Positions 42,734-52,006 of a DNA stretch of 64,000 nucleotides are shown here, piece by piece. This DNA comes from Fluviicola taffensis DSM 16823 (lineage in GTDB: Bacteria; Bacteroidota; Bacteroidia; Flavobacteriales_D; Crocinitomicaceae): positions 4,030,001 through 4,094,000 of the forward strand of contig NC_015321.1 of NCBI RefSeq assembly GCF_000194605.1. The letters are read 5' to 3'. Numbering within the stretch: the stretch's first letter is position 1; every line of letters starts with the position of its first letter. Both the position numbers and the translations under genes were made by a program. The notes under the pieces are model-generated. The model was given only the letters and a program-made list of their open reading frames with translations. It did not search any database and was not told where the DNA came from.

Positions 42734-44215
42734 ATGATAAATAAATTAATTATGGCTTCGGTTTTTACGGGAGCCTTTTTTGCGTTCGGACAGAATGAAG
42801 TAGATGTGTATAGGTTATCGAACACTTATGTGCAAGGATCTGCTAGATTTGATGCTATGGGTGGTTCATTTGGAGCGCTCGGAGCTGAAAGTGGTTGCAT
42901 TGGTATAAATCCTGCGGGGTTTGGTCGCTCATCAGTTAGCTCATTTTCTTTTGGCTTGAGCAGTACGAATGTTCAAACTAAAACTAATTTCAATAGCAAT
43001 TCATCTAACTTCACTGATTTCAATGTTCGTGTTCCTAATATTGCAGCCACAGTTGTTAGTGATGTTTCAAGTTCAAATTCTGGATTGATCTATACTCAAA
43101 TTTCCTTTGGGCTGAATCGAGTTGCTAACTTCAACAACTCATTTAATTATAGTGGCCAGCAATTAGCGTCATTATTAGATGTCTTTTCAAATAACGCGTA
43201 CGGAATAGATCCACTCGATTTATACAACCAACAACCATATACTTCTTCATTGGCATGGATAACATACGCAATCAATGATACGCTTGACAATGGGCAATAT
43301 TACTACACCCCAAGCTTAAGTAATCAAGGAAATGTAATTCACAATCGAACCGTTTTAAATAAAGGTGGAATCAATGAGTGGTACGTTGCATTGAGTGCCA
43401 ATTATCTTGATAAAATCTATTTTGGAGCATCCGTTTCTTATAATACAATCAACTTCTCAGAATCCATCATTCATAAAGAAACTGCGGTCGATACGGCAGT
43501 CGAAACAATGCGCTCTTTTGTTTATCAATACGATTATAAAACGAAAGGTGGCGGCTTAAATGTAAAACTTGGAGCGATTTTTTTACCTACAGACTTTTTA
43601 CGATTAGGGATTGCATTACATACCCCTACATTTTATCAATTAACTGACGAATACACAGCAAACATGCAGGCCGTTCACAGTTACGGAGTGAATTCGGTCG
43701 ATCCAGCCTATGTCCCAGCTGATAAATACAAATACCGCATTTGGACACCAACAAAACTTGTCGGATCACTAGGATTAATTTTTGGAGACAACGGATGTAT
43801 CAATATTGATTTAGAATACCTAAATTATGGTTGGGGAAGATTAAAAACAACCAATGATGAAGCGTACGTTCCATATAATTATGCGTATGAAAACCAAGTG
43901 ATTAAAGACCAACTAGTTGATGCTTTAAATATTCGTATTGGTGGAGAATGGGCAATTCAAAACACCTTCTTCATAAGGGCAGGATATGGGTATTACCCAA
44001 AAGGAGATACACTCATGCGTACTTACGGAAAAAACTACAACCAAACATTTAGCGGTGGATTAGGCATTCGTGTAAATCGCGTGTATTTCAATGCATCTGT
44101 ACGATATTTGATGCAATCAAGTGTTTACAAAGCATTTTACGAAAGCAGAACCGAATTGGATATCACTAATATGACATTCAACATCGGTATGCAATATAAG
44201 TTTGATTATAAATGA
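42734..44215 (+). CDS. FadL/OmpP1-like outer-membrane transport protein
   Basis: 493 residues. A signal peptide ending FFAFGQ is followed by the family signature of Bacteroidota FadL proteins: GSARFDAMGGSFGALGAESG and INPAGFGRSSVSSFSFG. The C-terminal half is amphipathic strands (NVKLGAIFLPTDFLRLGIALHTP, NTFFIRAGYGYYPKGD, VYFNASVRYLMQ), ending in NIGMQYKFDYK. It probably carries long-chain fatty acids or other hydrophobic molecules across the outer membrane. Its stop overlaps a convergent gene by 10 bases. Confidence 0.88.
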   Translation: MINKLIMASVFTGAFFAFGQNEVDVYRLSNTYVQGSARFDAMGGSFGALGAESGCIGINPAGFGRSSVSSFSFGLSSTNVQTKTNFNSNSSNFTDFNVRVPNIAATVVSDVSSSNSGLIYTQISFGLNRVANFNNSFNYSGQQLASLLDVFSNNAYGIDPLDLYNQQPYTSSLAWITYAINDTLDNGQYYYTPSLSNQGNVIHNRTVLNKGGINEWYVALSANYLDKIYFGASVSYNTINFSESIIHKETAVDTAVETMRSFVYQYDYKTKGGGLNVKLGAIFLPTDFLRLGIALHTPTFYQLTDEYTANMQAVHSYGVNSVDPAYVPADKYKYRIWTPTKLVGSLGLIFGDNGCINIDLEYLNYGWGRLKTTNDEAYVPYNYAYENQVIKDQLVDALNIRIGGEWAIQNTFFIRAGYGYYPKGDTLMRTYGKNYNQTFSGGLGIRVNRVYFNASVRYLMQSSVYKAFYESRTELDITNMTFNIGMQYKFDYK

Positions 44216-45741
44216 TTGTTGTAATTGTTAATTGATTTGGAGAAATCCAATTTATCTAATTTCGAATCAATCCAAGCTGGAAGATGAAAGTAATCAAGAA
44301 TAACTCGTTCTTGTTGATCTTTCATTAATTCAGCAACTTCAGTTTTCATTTTCAAAAACACCTCATTCCGCTGAGTCGCGCTCATGGTCTTTGCTAATTT
44401 TCTCAAATGCTTAATCACTACATTCTCAATCTCGTAATCTCGATCATGTTTACTCAAGTAGCGATTAGTCGATTTTATGACATATTCTAAGAAATCATAA
44501 TTTTCCAATTCTAAATGAATAATCAAGTTGAAAATTCGAGCAAAACTATAAATATCTTGTCTTAAACGTTGTTCGTTGTCATTTAATACTTCATTCAAAG
44601 TGGATAAAGCCTTTTTATAATCGCCTACCCCAAAATAAGTATACGCTTGATTATAGCTAAAAAGAATATTCTGCTCTTTTGAAATCTTATCATCAAAATC
44701 GCGCAGTTTCGCACGCACTTCTTCCCCCAATTTAGATGAAGCTTCAAAATTTCCAGTTGCATTATTTAAGGCAAATTCACCGTTGTAAGAGATTGTAAAG
44801 ATTCTCAAAGATAAATCCATTGAATTGAACCCTTTTGTTCCTTCTAATGATCGAATTTCTTGAATGGTATTTGATGCTTCTTTAAATTGTTTATTATCAA
44901 TATAACACCTCAATAAATGTGAAAGCGTCAAGATATAACGTTGCCCCAAATCTTCTTTTATGAATGGATTATTATCCAAGATATCTTTCGTTCGATTGAA
45001 AAACTGAAAGCTATCTTCATAATTTCTATTTGTTGCGGCACATAAACCTTTGATATAATAACACATAGAAGAAGCTCTTGTTGAAAGAGCAGTATTTTTA
45101 CCTTTAATCAGGTGATAATCAGCAATGTCATCTACAATTTTTCGCTCATCAATATTTCGAGTAAACCCTCCTGAACGGAATATTAAATTGATTTTAGAAT
45201 AAATAACTTGATATTCAGCAAGGTTTCTGAGTTTTGCAATGACAGCCTCTTCTTCCGTAATAATATCATCCAAGTTTCTTGTAAATTCACCATCCTCATA
45301 TGCCGCTTCTAATAGCTTCTTTTCCCAAGAAATTAATTCGTACCAATAATAAAACTCTTCGTGTTCGACAGCTAAATTTTTGGCCCTCTGAACAAATTTC
45401 TCACACTCTTTGTAAAGTGCTTTATTGTATAATATTTCTACGTTTTTTAATTCTTGTTTGAGTATACTTGATGCCGATTGCTCTGAATAATACACTCTTA
45501 AACTCTTAAGTATCAATCGATAAAGGTGGTTTTTTTCTGAAGGCAAATGCTTCACAAAGGTTTCATCTTGAAAAAAGTCCTTTAACTCCTCTTCTTTGTA
45601 AGCTCCTTGTTTTTCAATAAAATCAAAGATTTTCAAATAGTTCTTTTCACCTGATTGAAGAGCAGATGAAAGTTTAAAAAATCGCTTCTCAGATTTTGTT
45701 AATGACTTAATTAGCTTATAGAGCTCATTTGAAGGCTTCAT
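44206..45741 (-). CDS. Large helical hypothetical protein, TPR-like
   Basis: 511 residues without a signal peptide. The whole length is helical, with repeat-like helix pairs (YNKALYKECEKFVQRAKNLA, AYTYFGVGDYKKALSTLNEV, NAALST-type spacing) that resemble divergent tetratricopeptide repeats. The N-terminus MKPSNELYKLIKSLTKSEKRFF is conserved-looking among similar Bacteroidota proteins. No catalytic motif. It may be a scaffold or regulator. It is a single gene, overlapping the FadL-like gene by 10 bases in convergent orientation. Confidence 0.65.
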   Translation of the reverse strand: MKPSNELYKLIKSLTKSEKRFFKLSSALQSGEKNYLKIFDFIEKQGAYKEEELKDFFQDETFVKHLPSEKNHLYRLILKSLRVYYSEQSASSILKQELKNVEILYNKALYKECEKFVQRAKNLAVEHEEFYYWYELISWEKKLLEAAYEDGEFTRNLDDIITEEEAVIAKLRNLAEYQVIYSKINLIFRSGGFTRNIDERKIVDDIADYHLIKGKNTALSTRASSMCYYIKGLCAATNRNYEDSFQFFNRTKDILDNNPFIKEDLGQRYILTLSHLLRCYIDNKQFKEASNTIQEIRSLEGTKGFNSMDLSLRIFTISYNGEFALNNATGNFEASSKLGEEVRAKLRDFDDKISKEQNILFSYNQAYTYFGVGDYKKALSTLNEVLNDNEQRLRQDIYSFARIFNLIIHLELENYDFLEYVIKSTNRYLSKHDRDYEIENVVIKHLRKLAKTMSATQRNEVFLKMKTEVAELMKDQQERVILDYFHLPAWIDSKLDKLDFSKSINNYNNHL

Positions 45742-45864
45742 AATAACAGGAGTTTTTCAAATTTAACGAAATGTTTCAATCCTAGTTGTTTTTTTAAAAA
45801 GATTTTTAGAACTTAAAACCCTTCTTTACTAGTTGCTTTGAAAAATTTCAGTTGAAATCCTAGT

Positions 45865-45894
45865 AATAAAAAAAGGTTGCATAACACAACCTTT
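45865..45894 (-). terminator. Intrinsic terminator of the glucosaminidase gene
   Basis: AAAGGTTG (45872-45879) and CAACCTTT (45887-45894) pair around a 7-base loop. On the minus strand TTTTTTTATTA follows. It is about 40 bases after the stop of the GH73-LysM gene. Confidence 0.75.
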
Positions 45895-45933
45895 CACAAA
45901 CAACAACAATAAACTTCAACGCAAACAATTTGC

Positions 45934-46926
45934 CTAACGAAGAAGGATTTTTTGTCCTTTTTGGACAGTTACTTTATCAGATGTAAAACCATTCATCTTA
46001 ACCAATTTTTTTAATTTGATTCCTTCATTTTGAGAAACTTCAATCAATGTTATATCCTTTTTTGCTACAAATGTCGCTCCTTTTGTTCGAGATCGATTTC
46101 TTTTGGGTTCCAGATAAACAATATCCCCTTCTTCCAGTAAATCTTTTTTGTCAACGAAATTGTTGTACTTATACATTTGCCACATTGCTAAGTCATATTC
46201 TTTCGCAATTTTATAATAGGTATCCCCTTTTCTTGCAAGAATATATTTGACATCATTTTTATTTTCTTTGGCAATATGCGCTTGATACTTCAAGCAAGAC
46301 TCATCTATTTTCATCGAAGAATTCGTTTCCTTTGTAGAAGATGTTTTTGGCTTTACTTTTGAGTCTTTCGAATCTTTTACAGCAGTAGCGAGCAATTCAG
46401 TTCCTTGATTGGCAGGTGCCGTCTTGTCATCGTATTCATACAATTTCAAACGTTCTATTAAATCAATTAGCTTCTCTGCGTATTCTGGATGTGTTGCATA
46501 TCCTGCTTTTTTCAATCCTTTCGCCCATGATTTATAATCATCTGTGGGGAATTGAAACAAACCTGCGTAACGCGGTTTCTTTGTTAAAAACAAACTGTGA
46601 TCGTTGTATGAATCTGTAGCCGTTGGATATTTCCGAAAACATTCACCTTTTGCATCATCATCAAAATAGATTTTTTCTCCTGTCCAATCACTGCATTTAA
46701 TTCCAAAATGATTATTTGCCTCAACAGCCAAAGGGGAATTTCCATTACCACTTTCTAAAAGTCCTTGTGCCAATGTGATACTCGCTGGTATCCGATGTAT
46801 AATCATTTGCTCAACGGCAACATTAGACCATAAATTCACATAATCCGTTTGACTCGTTTTAGCTTGAATTTCACCACCAAAAGAGAAGAACGAGAACCCG
46901 ATTCCTACAATTGCTAAACTTTTCAT
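45934..46926 (-). CDS. GH73-type glucosaminidase with two LysM domains
   Basis: 330 residues. A signal-like N-terminus (MKSLAIVGIGFSFFSFGGEIQA) precedes a peptidoglycan hydrolase domain (about 30-165): ASITLAQGLLESGNGNSPLA holds the catalytic Glu, NNHFGIKC and FRKYPTATDSYNDHSLFL are further GH73 landmarks. A linker leads to LysM 1 (YILARKGDTYYKIAKEYDL, about 230-280) and a second LysM (about 285-330). It probably cuts the glycan strands of peptidoglycan. FlgJ-like domains share this fold, but no flagellar genes are present. Single gene with its own terminator. Confidence 0.88.
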   Translation of the reverse strand: MKSLAIVGIGFSFFSFGGEIQAKTSQTDYVNLWSNVAVEQMIIHRIPASITLAQGLLESGNGNSPLAVEANNHFGIKCSDWTGEKIYFDDDAKGECFRKYPTATDSYNDHSLFLTKKPRYAGLFQFPTDDYKSWAKGLKKAGYATHPEYAEKLIDLIERLKLYEYDDKTAPANQGTELLATAVKDSKDSKVKPKTSSTKETNSSMKIDESCLKYQAHIAKENKNDVKYILARKGDTYYKIAKEYDLAMWQMYKYNNFVDKKDLLEEGDIVYLEPKRNRSRTKGATFVAKKDITLIEVSQNEGIKLKKLVKMNGFTSDKVTVQKGQKILLR

Positions 46927-47129
46927 TATCTCAAAATGCTTTGAATTACTGTTTAGAATACGTAAAAGTAGCGACTTGGTTACAAAAAATGTTGAAAACT
47001 CTAAATGTCATTGTTAATAACTCTGCCTAATGGCAAGTTTAAAGGTTTAAACATTCAATAAAAAGAAAACCCCAGGATTCGCAAGATCTTGATTTGAACC
47101 ATTTAACTTTTGAACTTTTTGAACTCTGA

Positions 47130-48176
47130 TTAACTCAGCGAATTCAACCAACTACAGGTATCCACTCCGTCAGCAAAATCGGAAATATCTGGAGCTTGTG
47201 CTTTACCAAAAGGAATAAACCCGTGACCAACAATTGCTTGTAATTCGTCTTTCATTCCTTCAATTTTTGCTAATATCTCTTCCTGATTTGTATAAAATTC
47301 ATAATAAATGACAGAAAGCGGAGCATGGATCCCTTCATCTTCCTTCAACATAAAAACGTTGTTATCTAAAAATGGAATTTGATTCATTAGAAAAATCGTG
47401 CGATTGTAATCGTAGTTGTTACCGTATTTGTGATGATTAATCAAATGTTGCTGATCGAGAAAATTTTCAAAAATGCGATTCAAATTAAATCCTGTAGGAA
47501 GGTATAATTTGGACGCATTTCGGCATCCCATTCCAAAAAAATCAAAACAATCAGAACTTAACGCTTTTAACTCATCGTCTGTTTCTGTGCCGTCCAACAA
47601 AGCAATCGATGTTCTGTTTTTTCGAAACAAATGTGGGATATGTCCAAAGTAGGTTTCAAATTGAGCAATACTATTGTTGCTTCCAGTTGCAATTACTGCA
47701 TCGTAATTTTTAATTGGCCCTATTGAAACTTGAATATATTCTTTCAACTCAGGATTCCACTGAATTAACCATTGGATTATTCTTAGAGGAACCCTAGAAT
47801 CTGAACTGCTTAACTTACAAAGCGCTTTATTTCCAGTAAGTAGTGTGCAAAGCAAATCATGAAACCCAACAAAAGGAATATTCCCTGCCATTATTAGTGC
47901 TACCAATTTAGGTTTACTTGTAAACTGATAATTTTCAGAAAATGTCGTAAGTGATTCATTATCCAATAAATGAACAATTCCACCTAAAGCTTTTAAGCAG
48001 TTTTCTTTCGTAAACCACGGATTTAATTGAAACTCTTTATTGATCATCTTTTTGAAGCTCAAAAACTCTTCTTCTGTTAATCCACAAGTGTAACCAGGCC
48101 ATTCATCGTTTGCTATTACAGCATTTAATGATTTTCTAAGTTGACCAAAAACTTCTATGATTGCTTTTCTTTCCAC
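47130..48176 (-). CDS. Acyl-CoA reductase-like (LuxC-related) aldehyde dehydrogenase family protein
   Basis: 348 residues; the start codon is GTG at 48176. It shows the nucleotide-binding segment VALIMAGNIPFVGFHDLLC and the catalytic cysteine region CFDFFGMGCRNASKLYLP, which match LuxC-type acyl-CoA/acyl reductases (NADPH-dependent, making aldehydes). In the Bacteroidota such proteins are often paired with a ferredoxin, as here: it is divergent from a 2[4Fe-4S] ferredoxin with a common 101-base promoter region. Its natural substrate and product are not known. No luxD or luxE-like gene is seen. Confidence 0.82.
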   Translation of the reverse strand: MERKAIIEVFGQLRKSLNAVIANDEWPGYTCGLTEEEFLSFKKMINKEFQLNPWFTKENCLKALGGIVHLLDNESLTTFSENYQFTSKPKLVALIMAGNIPFVGFHDLLCTLLTGNKALCKLSSSDSRVPLRIIQWLIQWNPELKEYIQVSIGPIKNYDAVIATGSNNSIAQFETYFGHIPHLFRKNRTSIALLDGTETDDELKALSSDCFDFFGMGCRNASKLYLPTGFNLNRIFENFLDQQHLINHHKYGNNYDYNRTIFLMNQIPFLDNNVFMLKEDEGIHAPLSVIYYEFYTNQEEILAKIEGMKDELQAIVGHGFIPFGKAQAPDISDFADGVDTCSWLNSLS

Positions 48177-48180
48177 GGTA

Positions 48181-48188
48181 CAAAATTA
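48181..48188 (-). promoter_or_regulatory. Candidate -7 box for acyl-CoA reductase
   Basis: The minus strand reads TAATTTTG, ending four bases before the GTG start at 48176. It implies a leaderless transcript; no -33 TTG at normal spacing is visible. Confidence 0.4.
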
Positions 48189-48251
48189 ATTCCTCTGAGA
48201 GAAATTCGTTATTTTTTTCAACTATTTCAATGGATAAATCTTAGACCTGCG

Positions 48252-48259
48252 TATATTTG
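48252..48259 (+). promoter_or_regulatory. Candidate -7 box for ferredoxin
   Basis: TATATTTG lies 18 bases upstream of the ferredoxin ATG (48278). It matches TAnnTTTG fully and excludes the longer frame start at 48257. Confidence 0.45.
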
Positions 48260-48277
48260 CACAAAAAAGAGTCAATT

Positions 48278-48628
48278 ATGGCAATCATGATAACAGACGA
48301 ATGCATCAACTGTGGTGCATGCGAACCGGAATGTCCAAACAATGCAATCTACGAAGGTGGAGCTGAGTGGACGTATGCGGATGGCACGTCATTGAAAGGA
48401 TTGATTACAACTTTAAGTGGCGATGATGTTCAGGCAGATGATAATTTCGAGCCAAAAGACATGGACGTTTATTACATAGTTACAGATAAATGTACAGAAT
48501 GTGTTGGTTTTCATGATGAGCCTCAATGCGCAGCTGTTTGCCCCGTTGATTGTTGTGTAGATGATCCAGAATATCGTGAAAGTGATGATGAATTACTTGC
48601 GAAAAAGGATTTCATGCATCTAAATTAA
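48278..48628 (+). CDS. 2[4Fe-4S] ferredoxin
   Basis: 116 residues from ATG 48278. The first cluster motif is CINCGACEPECP and the second is CTECVGFHDEPQCAAVCP, with an insertion typical of Alvin-type or long ferredoxins. The two clusters probably sit at different potentials. It carries electrons in the cytoplasm and may serve the divergent acyl-CoA reductase or pyruvate/oxoacid oxidoreductases elsewhere. The short acidic tail is family-like. Confidence 0.95.
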   Translation: MAIMITDECINCGACEPECPNNAIYEGGAEWTYADGTSLKGLITTLSGDDVQADDNFEPKDMDVYYIVTDKCTECVGFHDEPQCAAVCPVDCCVDDPEYRESDDELLAKKDFMHLN

Positions 48629-48681
48629 TTTGGATTTTAGTCCAAATTGTAACACATTTACTTTTTAAGCGTTCTAGTGTT

Positions 48682-49800
48682 ATGAAGTTTTCAATTCTTT
48701 TTTTCGTTTCATTCTTCAGCATCCAAAGCTTTGGTCAATTTGATGTAACAGCTAGAGAACAAGAATTATGTGTTCTTTTGGATTCCGTGCGTGCTTCAAA
48801 AACCAATGATCAAAAAGAATTCTGGAACGTTCAATTCAAAGCACTATTAGATAATACTCTGCACGAACCAACAGTATTTGATCTTTCGTTTCCAAAATTG
48901 CGAACACTTGGGGTGATTGATAGCCCCGACAACATGGTTCGAATTATAAATTGGAATGTGGAACAAGAGGATGCTAGTCAAAAGTACTATGCGTATGTCA
49001 TTCACAGAGAATCAAAAACGGGCAAAACCAAAATTTTCGAATTGATTGATAACTCCATGATGCTTCCTGGAAAACCGGAAGAAACATTAGCTTCGAATAT
49101 GTGGTACGGAGCACTTTATTACCAGATTATTCCTGTTGAAAAGGGAAATAAACTCTACTACACCGTTCTTGGGTGGGATGGTGGAACAAGAATGAGTAAC
49201 ACCAAATTAATTGATGTACTTTATTTCACTGGAAGTACTCTTAAATTAGGCTATCCCCTATTCAAAATCGGTGAGAACACTGTCAAAAGAGTCTTTTTCG
49301 AACATTCTGAACGCTCAGTTATGTCTTTAAAATACGAGCCTGAATACAAACGAATCATTTTCGATCATTTATCTCCTGAAACACCAACTATGGAAGGTTT
49401 TCATGAGTTTTATGTTCCTGATATGTCTTACGATGCATTGGTTTTAGAAAATAATCGGTGGCTTTTGGTTGAAGATGTAATTGGCATAAACAAAAAGCAA
49501 CACATTGTTTCCTTGAGTCAAATCAATGAAAAAAGTGGAGAAGTCTCTAGCTCATCGATTGATAGTAAATGGGAAGATCCAACTGGAACAGGTTCTTCTG
49601 GTTCGAGCGATGAAGTTCATGTTGCGGTGTTGCCTGATGCAAATTCAACAAACACAACCAATAAGAACCAAAAAACGGTCAAAAAGGATGAAAACAATCC
49701 GTTGAATATTAGCACCTACAAACAAGATAAAAAACGTAAAAAGGAAAAACGATCTAGTTTAACGGGTGACTTATCTAAAACAAAGAAAAGTAAGAAGTAA
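48682..49800 (+). CDS. Secreted hypothetical protein with lysine-rich tail
   Basis: 372 residues. MKFSILFFVSFFSIQSFGQ is a signal peptide. Residues about 20-275 form a domain with alternating strands and conserved-looking aromatic clusters (NWNVEQED, MWYGALYYQIIPVEKGNKLYY, GWDGGTRMSNTKLIDVLYF). From about 285 to the end the chain is Ser/Lys/Asn-rich and disordered, ending KTKKSKK. No enzyme motif. It is exported by the signal; it lies 53 bases behind the ferredoxin but probably is a separate unit. Confidence 0.65.
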   Translation: MKFSILFFVSFFSIQSFGQFDVTAREQELCVLLDSVRASKTNDQKEFWNVQFKALLDNTLHEPTVFDLSFPKLRTLGVIDSPDNMVRIINWNVEQEDASQKYYAYVIHRESKTGKTKIFELIDNSMMLPGKPEETLASNMWYGALYYQIIPVEKGNKLYYTVLGWDGGTRMSNTKLIDVLYFTGSTLKLGYPLFKIGENTVKRVFFEHSERSVMSLKYEPEYKRIIFDHLSPETPTMEGFHEFYVPDMSYDALVLENNRWLLVEDVIGINKKQHIVSLSQINEKSGEVSSSSIDSKWEDPTGTGSSGSSDEVHVAVLPDANSTNTTNKNQKTVKKDENNPLNISTYKQDKKRKKEKRSSLTGDLSKTKKSKK

Positions 49801-49872
49801 CTTTTTATTTAAAAACCTTGTATTTGTTCAAATAAAAATTCATATTTGTTTTGCTGCAACCTCAGATATATT

Positions 49873-50184
49873 ATGCAAAACGAACCGGATTACGATTCTC
49901 AAAGAGAAGTCTATACAAAATTGGTAAAGGCTGGAAAACGCACCTACTTCTTTGATATTAAAACAACTAAAGGTCAGGACCACTTCATTACCATCACAGA
50001 AAGCAAGAAAGTAAACCTGAATGGAAAAGAGGTTTTTCAGAAGCATAAAATTTTTCTATACAAAGAAGATTTTGAGAAATTTTCAGAATCAATTCTAGAA
50101 GTCATTGAAAAAGCAAATGAGCTGAATATGAGTGAAAATTCAAATACTTCAGTTGCTTCAGATATTCAATTCGAAGATTTATAA
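49873..50184 (+). CDS. DUF3276 (PUR-alpha-like) nucleic-acid-binding protein
   Basis: 103 residues from ATG 49873; a longer frame at 49846 begins with TTG and is rejected. The sequence GKRTYFFDIKTTKGQDHFI with TESKK and FQKHKIFLYKEDFEKFSE is the single PUR repeat of DUF3276, a single-stranded nucleic-acid binding fold in Bacteroidota and spirochaetes. The C-terminal tail is acidic and Ser-rich. It precedes parA by 108 bases. Its role (RNA or DNA binding) is unknown. Confidence 0.88.
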   Translation: MQNEPDYDSQREVYTKLVKAGKRTYFFDIKTTKGQDHFITITESKKVNLNGKEVFQKHKIFLYKEDFEKFSESILEVIEKANELNMSENSNTSVASDIQFEDL

Positions 50185-50292
50185 GAACTTTTAATATTCT
50201 TTCAACATCATTATCGTTGATAAAATAGAAGAAATAAATCTGCTTAGGTCATTTCATTAACGTATCTTTATACTCAAATTTACAGTGCTCTT

Positions 50293-51105
50293 ATGGGTAA
50301 AATAATCGCAATAGCGAATCAAAAAGGTGGTGTTGGTAAAACAACTACGGCTATTAATTTAGGCGGGTGTTTTGGTGTTTTGGAGTACAAAACATTATTG
50401 GTTGATGCGGATCCACAAGCAAATGCTACATCTGGTGTTGGATTAGATCCGAAAAACTCTCGTAACATCTACGATTGTTTGATCAATGATGTACATCCAT
50501 CTGAGTTAATTATTCCAACAAACAATCCAAATTTGGATATCATTCCTTCTCACATCGATTTAGTTGGTGCAGAATTGGAAATGATCAATATGCCAAATAG
50601 AGAGCACATGCTCAAAAAGGCTTTGGATAAAATCAAAGATCAATACGACTTTATCATTATCGATTGTTCACCTTCATTGGGGTTAATTACCGTAAATGCA
50701 TTAGCAGCTGCGGATTCTGTAATGGTTCCAGTTCAATGTGAATATTTTGCATTGGAAGGTCTGGGTAAATTATTGAATACCATTAAAATTATTCAAGGAA
50801 GATTAAATCCGGAATTAGAAATAGAAGGGATTGTTTTAACCATGTATGATACTCGTTTGCGCTTAGCGAATCAAGTGGTTGAAGAAGTTAAAACACATTT
50901 CCAAGACTTGGTTTTTGATACCGTAATTCACAGAAACACCAAATTGGGAGAAGCTCCTAGTTTTGGAGAAACGATTGTATTACATGATGCTACGAGTAAA
51001 GGAGCTATCAATTATTTGAATTTCGCTCGAGAAATTCTACAAAGAAACGATTTGACAAAAATCGGTAATAATGACAAACAATTTCAAGTAGGAAATGACA
51101 TCTAA
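50293..51105 (+). CDS. parA: Chromosome-partitioning ATPase ParA
   Basis: 270 residues. The deviant Walker A motif is KIIAIANQKGGVGKTTTAINL; DADPQANAT is the A' motif, and IIDCSPSLGLITVNAL the B region. It forms ATP-dependent gradients on DNA with ParB to separate origins. The stop overlaps the parB start by 11 bases. Closest to the chromosomal ParA/Soj type by its neighbours. Confidence 0.96.
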   Translation: MGKIIAIANQKGGVGKTTTAINLGGCFGVLEYKTLLVDADPQANATSGVGLDPKNSRNIYDCLINDVHPSELIIPTNNPNLDIIPSHIDLVGAELEMINMPNREHMLKKALDKIKDQYDFIIIDCSPSLGLITVNALAAADSVMVPVQCEYFALEGLGKLLNTIKIIQGRLNPELEIEGIVLTMYDTRLRLANQVVEEVKTHFQDLVFDTVIHRNTKLGEAPSFGETIVLHDATSKGAINYLNFAREILQRNDLTKIGNNDKQFQVGNDI

Positions 51106-52006
51106 TCCGAAAAAACGTTCCGCTTTAGGTAAAGGTTTAGGGGCTTTATTAGAAAGCTCATCTGCAGATATTACAACAACTGTTAGCGCCCCAAGTTCTG
51201 GTGGAGTGGCATTGATTTCAATTGAATCTATTGAGGCAAATCCATTCAATCCGCGTACAAACTTTGAGAAAGACGCACTCAACGAGTTGAAAGAATCTAT
51301 TTCAATCCATGGAATCATTCAACCGCTTACAGTACGTAAACTCGGAAAGGATAAATACCAATTAATCTCTGGAGAACGTCGTTTCAGAGCTTCTCAATTA
51401 GCTGGATTGGAAGAAGTTCCTGCATATATCCGTGTAGCGAATGATCAATCCATGTTGGAAATGGCTTTGGTTGAAAACATTCAACGTGAAGACTTGAATG
51501 CAGTAGAGGTTGCACTCTCCTATCAACGGTTGATTGATGAAATTGGACTTACTCAAGATCAATTGTCTCAAAAAATATCTAAAAGTCGAACAAGTATTAC
51601 GAATCATTTGCGTTTGCTAAAGCTTCCAGCTGAAATTCAATTGGGAGTTAGAGATAGTTTGATTTCCATGGGGCATGCAAGAGCATTGGTTTCTGCGGGT
51701 GATGAAAACAGACAACTTGATTTATACAGACAAATCATTGATTTTCAATTATCTGTTCGTGAAATCGAGGAATTAATTCGCACAAATACGTCACGAACTT
51801 CTGAAGAAACACCCTCAAGCCCGAAAACTGCTTCAACGCCCGAGCTTTCGAGTATTCAAGAGGTTTTTAAAAATCATTTAAGTGATCGTATTTCATCAAA
51901 AGTGGAAATCAAGAAAACACATTCTGGAAGTGGGAAAATCACAATCAATTTCTCTTCAGAAGTAGATTTAAATCGCATCATCGAGTTATTGAATAAATCG
52001 AAATAA
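51095..52006 (+). CDS. parB: Chromosome-partitioning CTPase/DNA-binding protein ParB
   Basis: 303 residues. NPFNPRTNFEKDALNELKESI and GERRFRASQLAG (the CTP-binding GERRxRA motif) define the N-terminal domain; VENIQREDLN precedes the HTH with SKSRTSITNHLRLLKLP, which recognises parS. The C-terminal 70 residues are the dimerisation domain (KHSGSGKITINFSSEVDL). It has the normal order. No parS site could be found in the window by eye. Confidence 0.96.
   Translation: MTSNPKKRSALGKGLGALLESSSADITTTVSAPSSGGVALISIESIEANPFNPRTNFEKDALNELKESISIHGIIQPLTVRKLGKDKYQLISGERRFRASQLAGLEEVPAYIRVANDQSMLEMALVENIQREDLNAVEVALSYQRLIDEIGLTQDQLSQKISKSRTSITNHLRLLKLPAEIQLGVRDSLISMGHARALVSAGDENRQLDLYRQIIDFQLSVREIEELIRTNTSRTSEETPSSPKTASTPELSSIQEVFKNHLSDRISSKVEIKKTHSGSGKITINFSSEVDLNRIIELLNKSK

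Noticed and set aside
50184-51095. A parS site near parA/parB
   Set aside because: I scanned for TGTTnCACGTGnAACA-like palindromes and saw none; a computer search with mismatches would be needed to exclude it.
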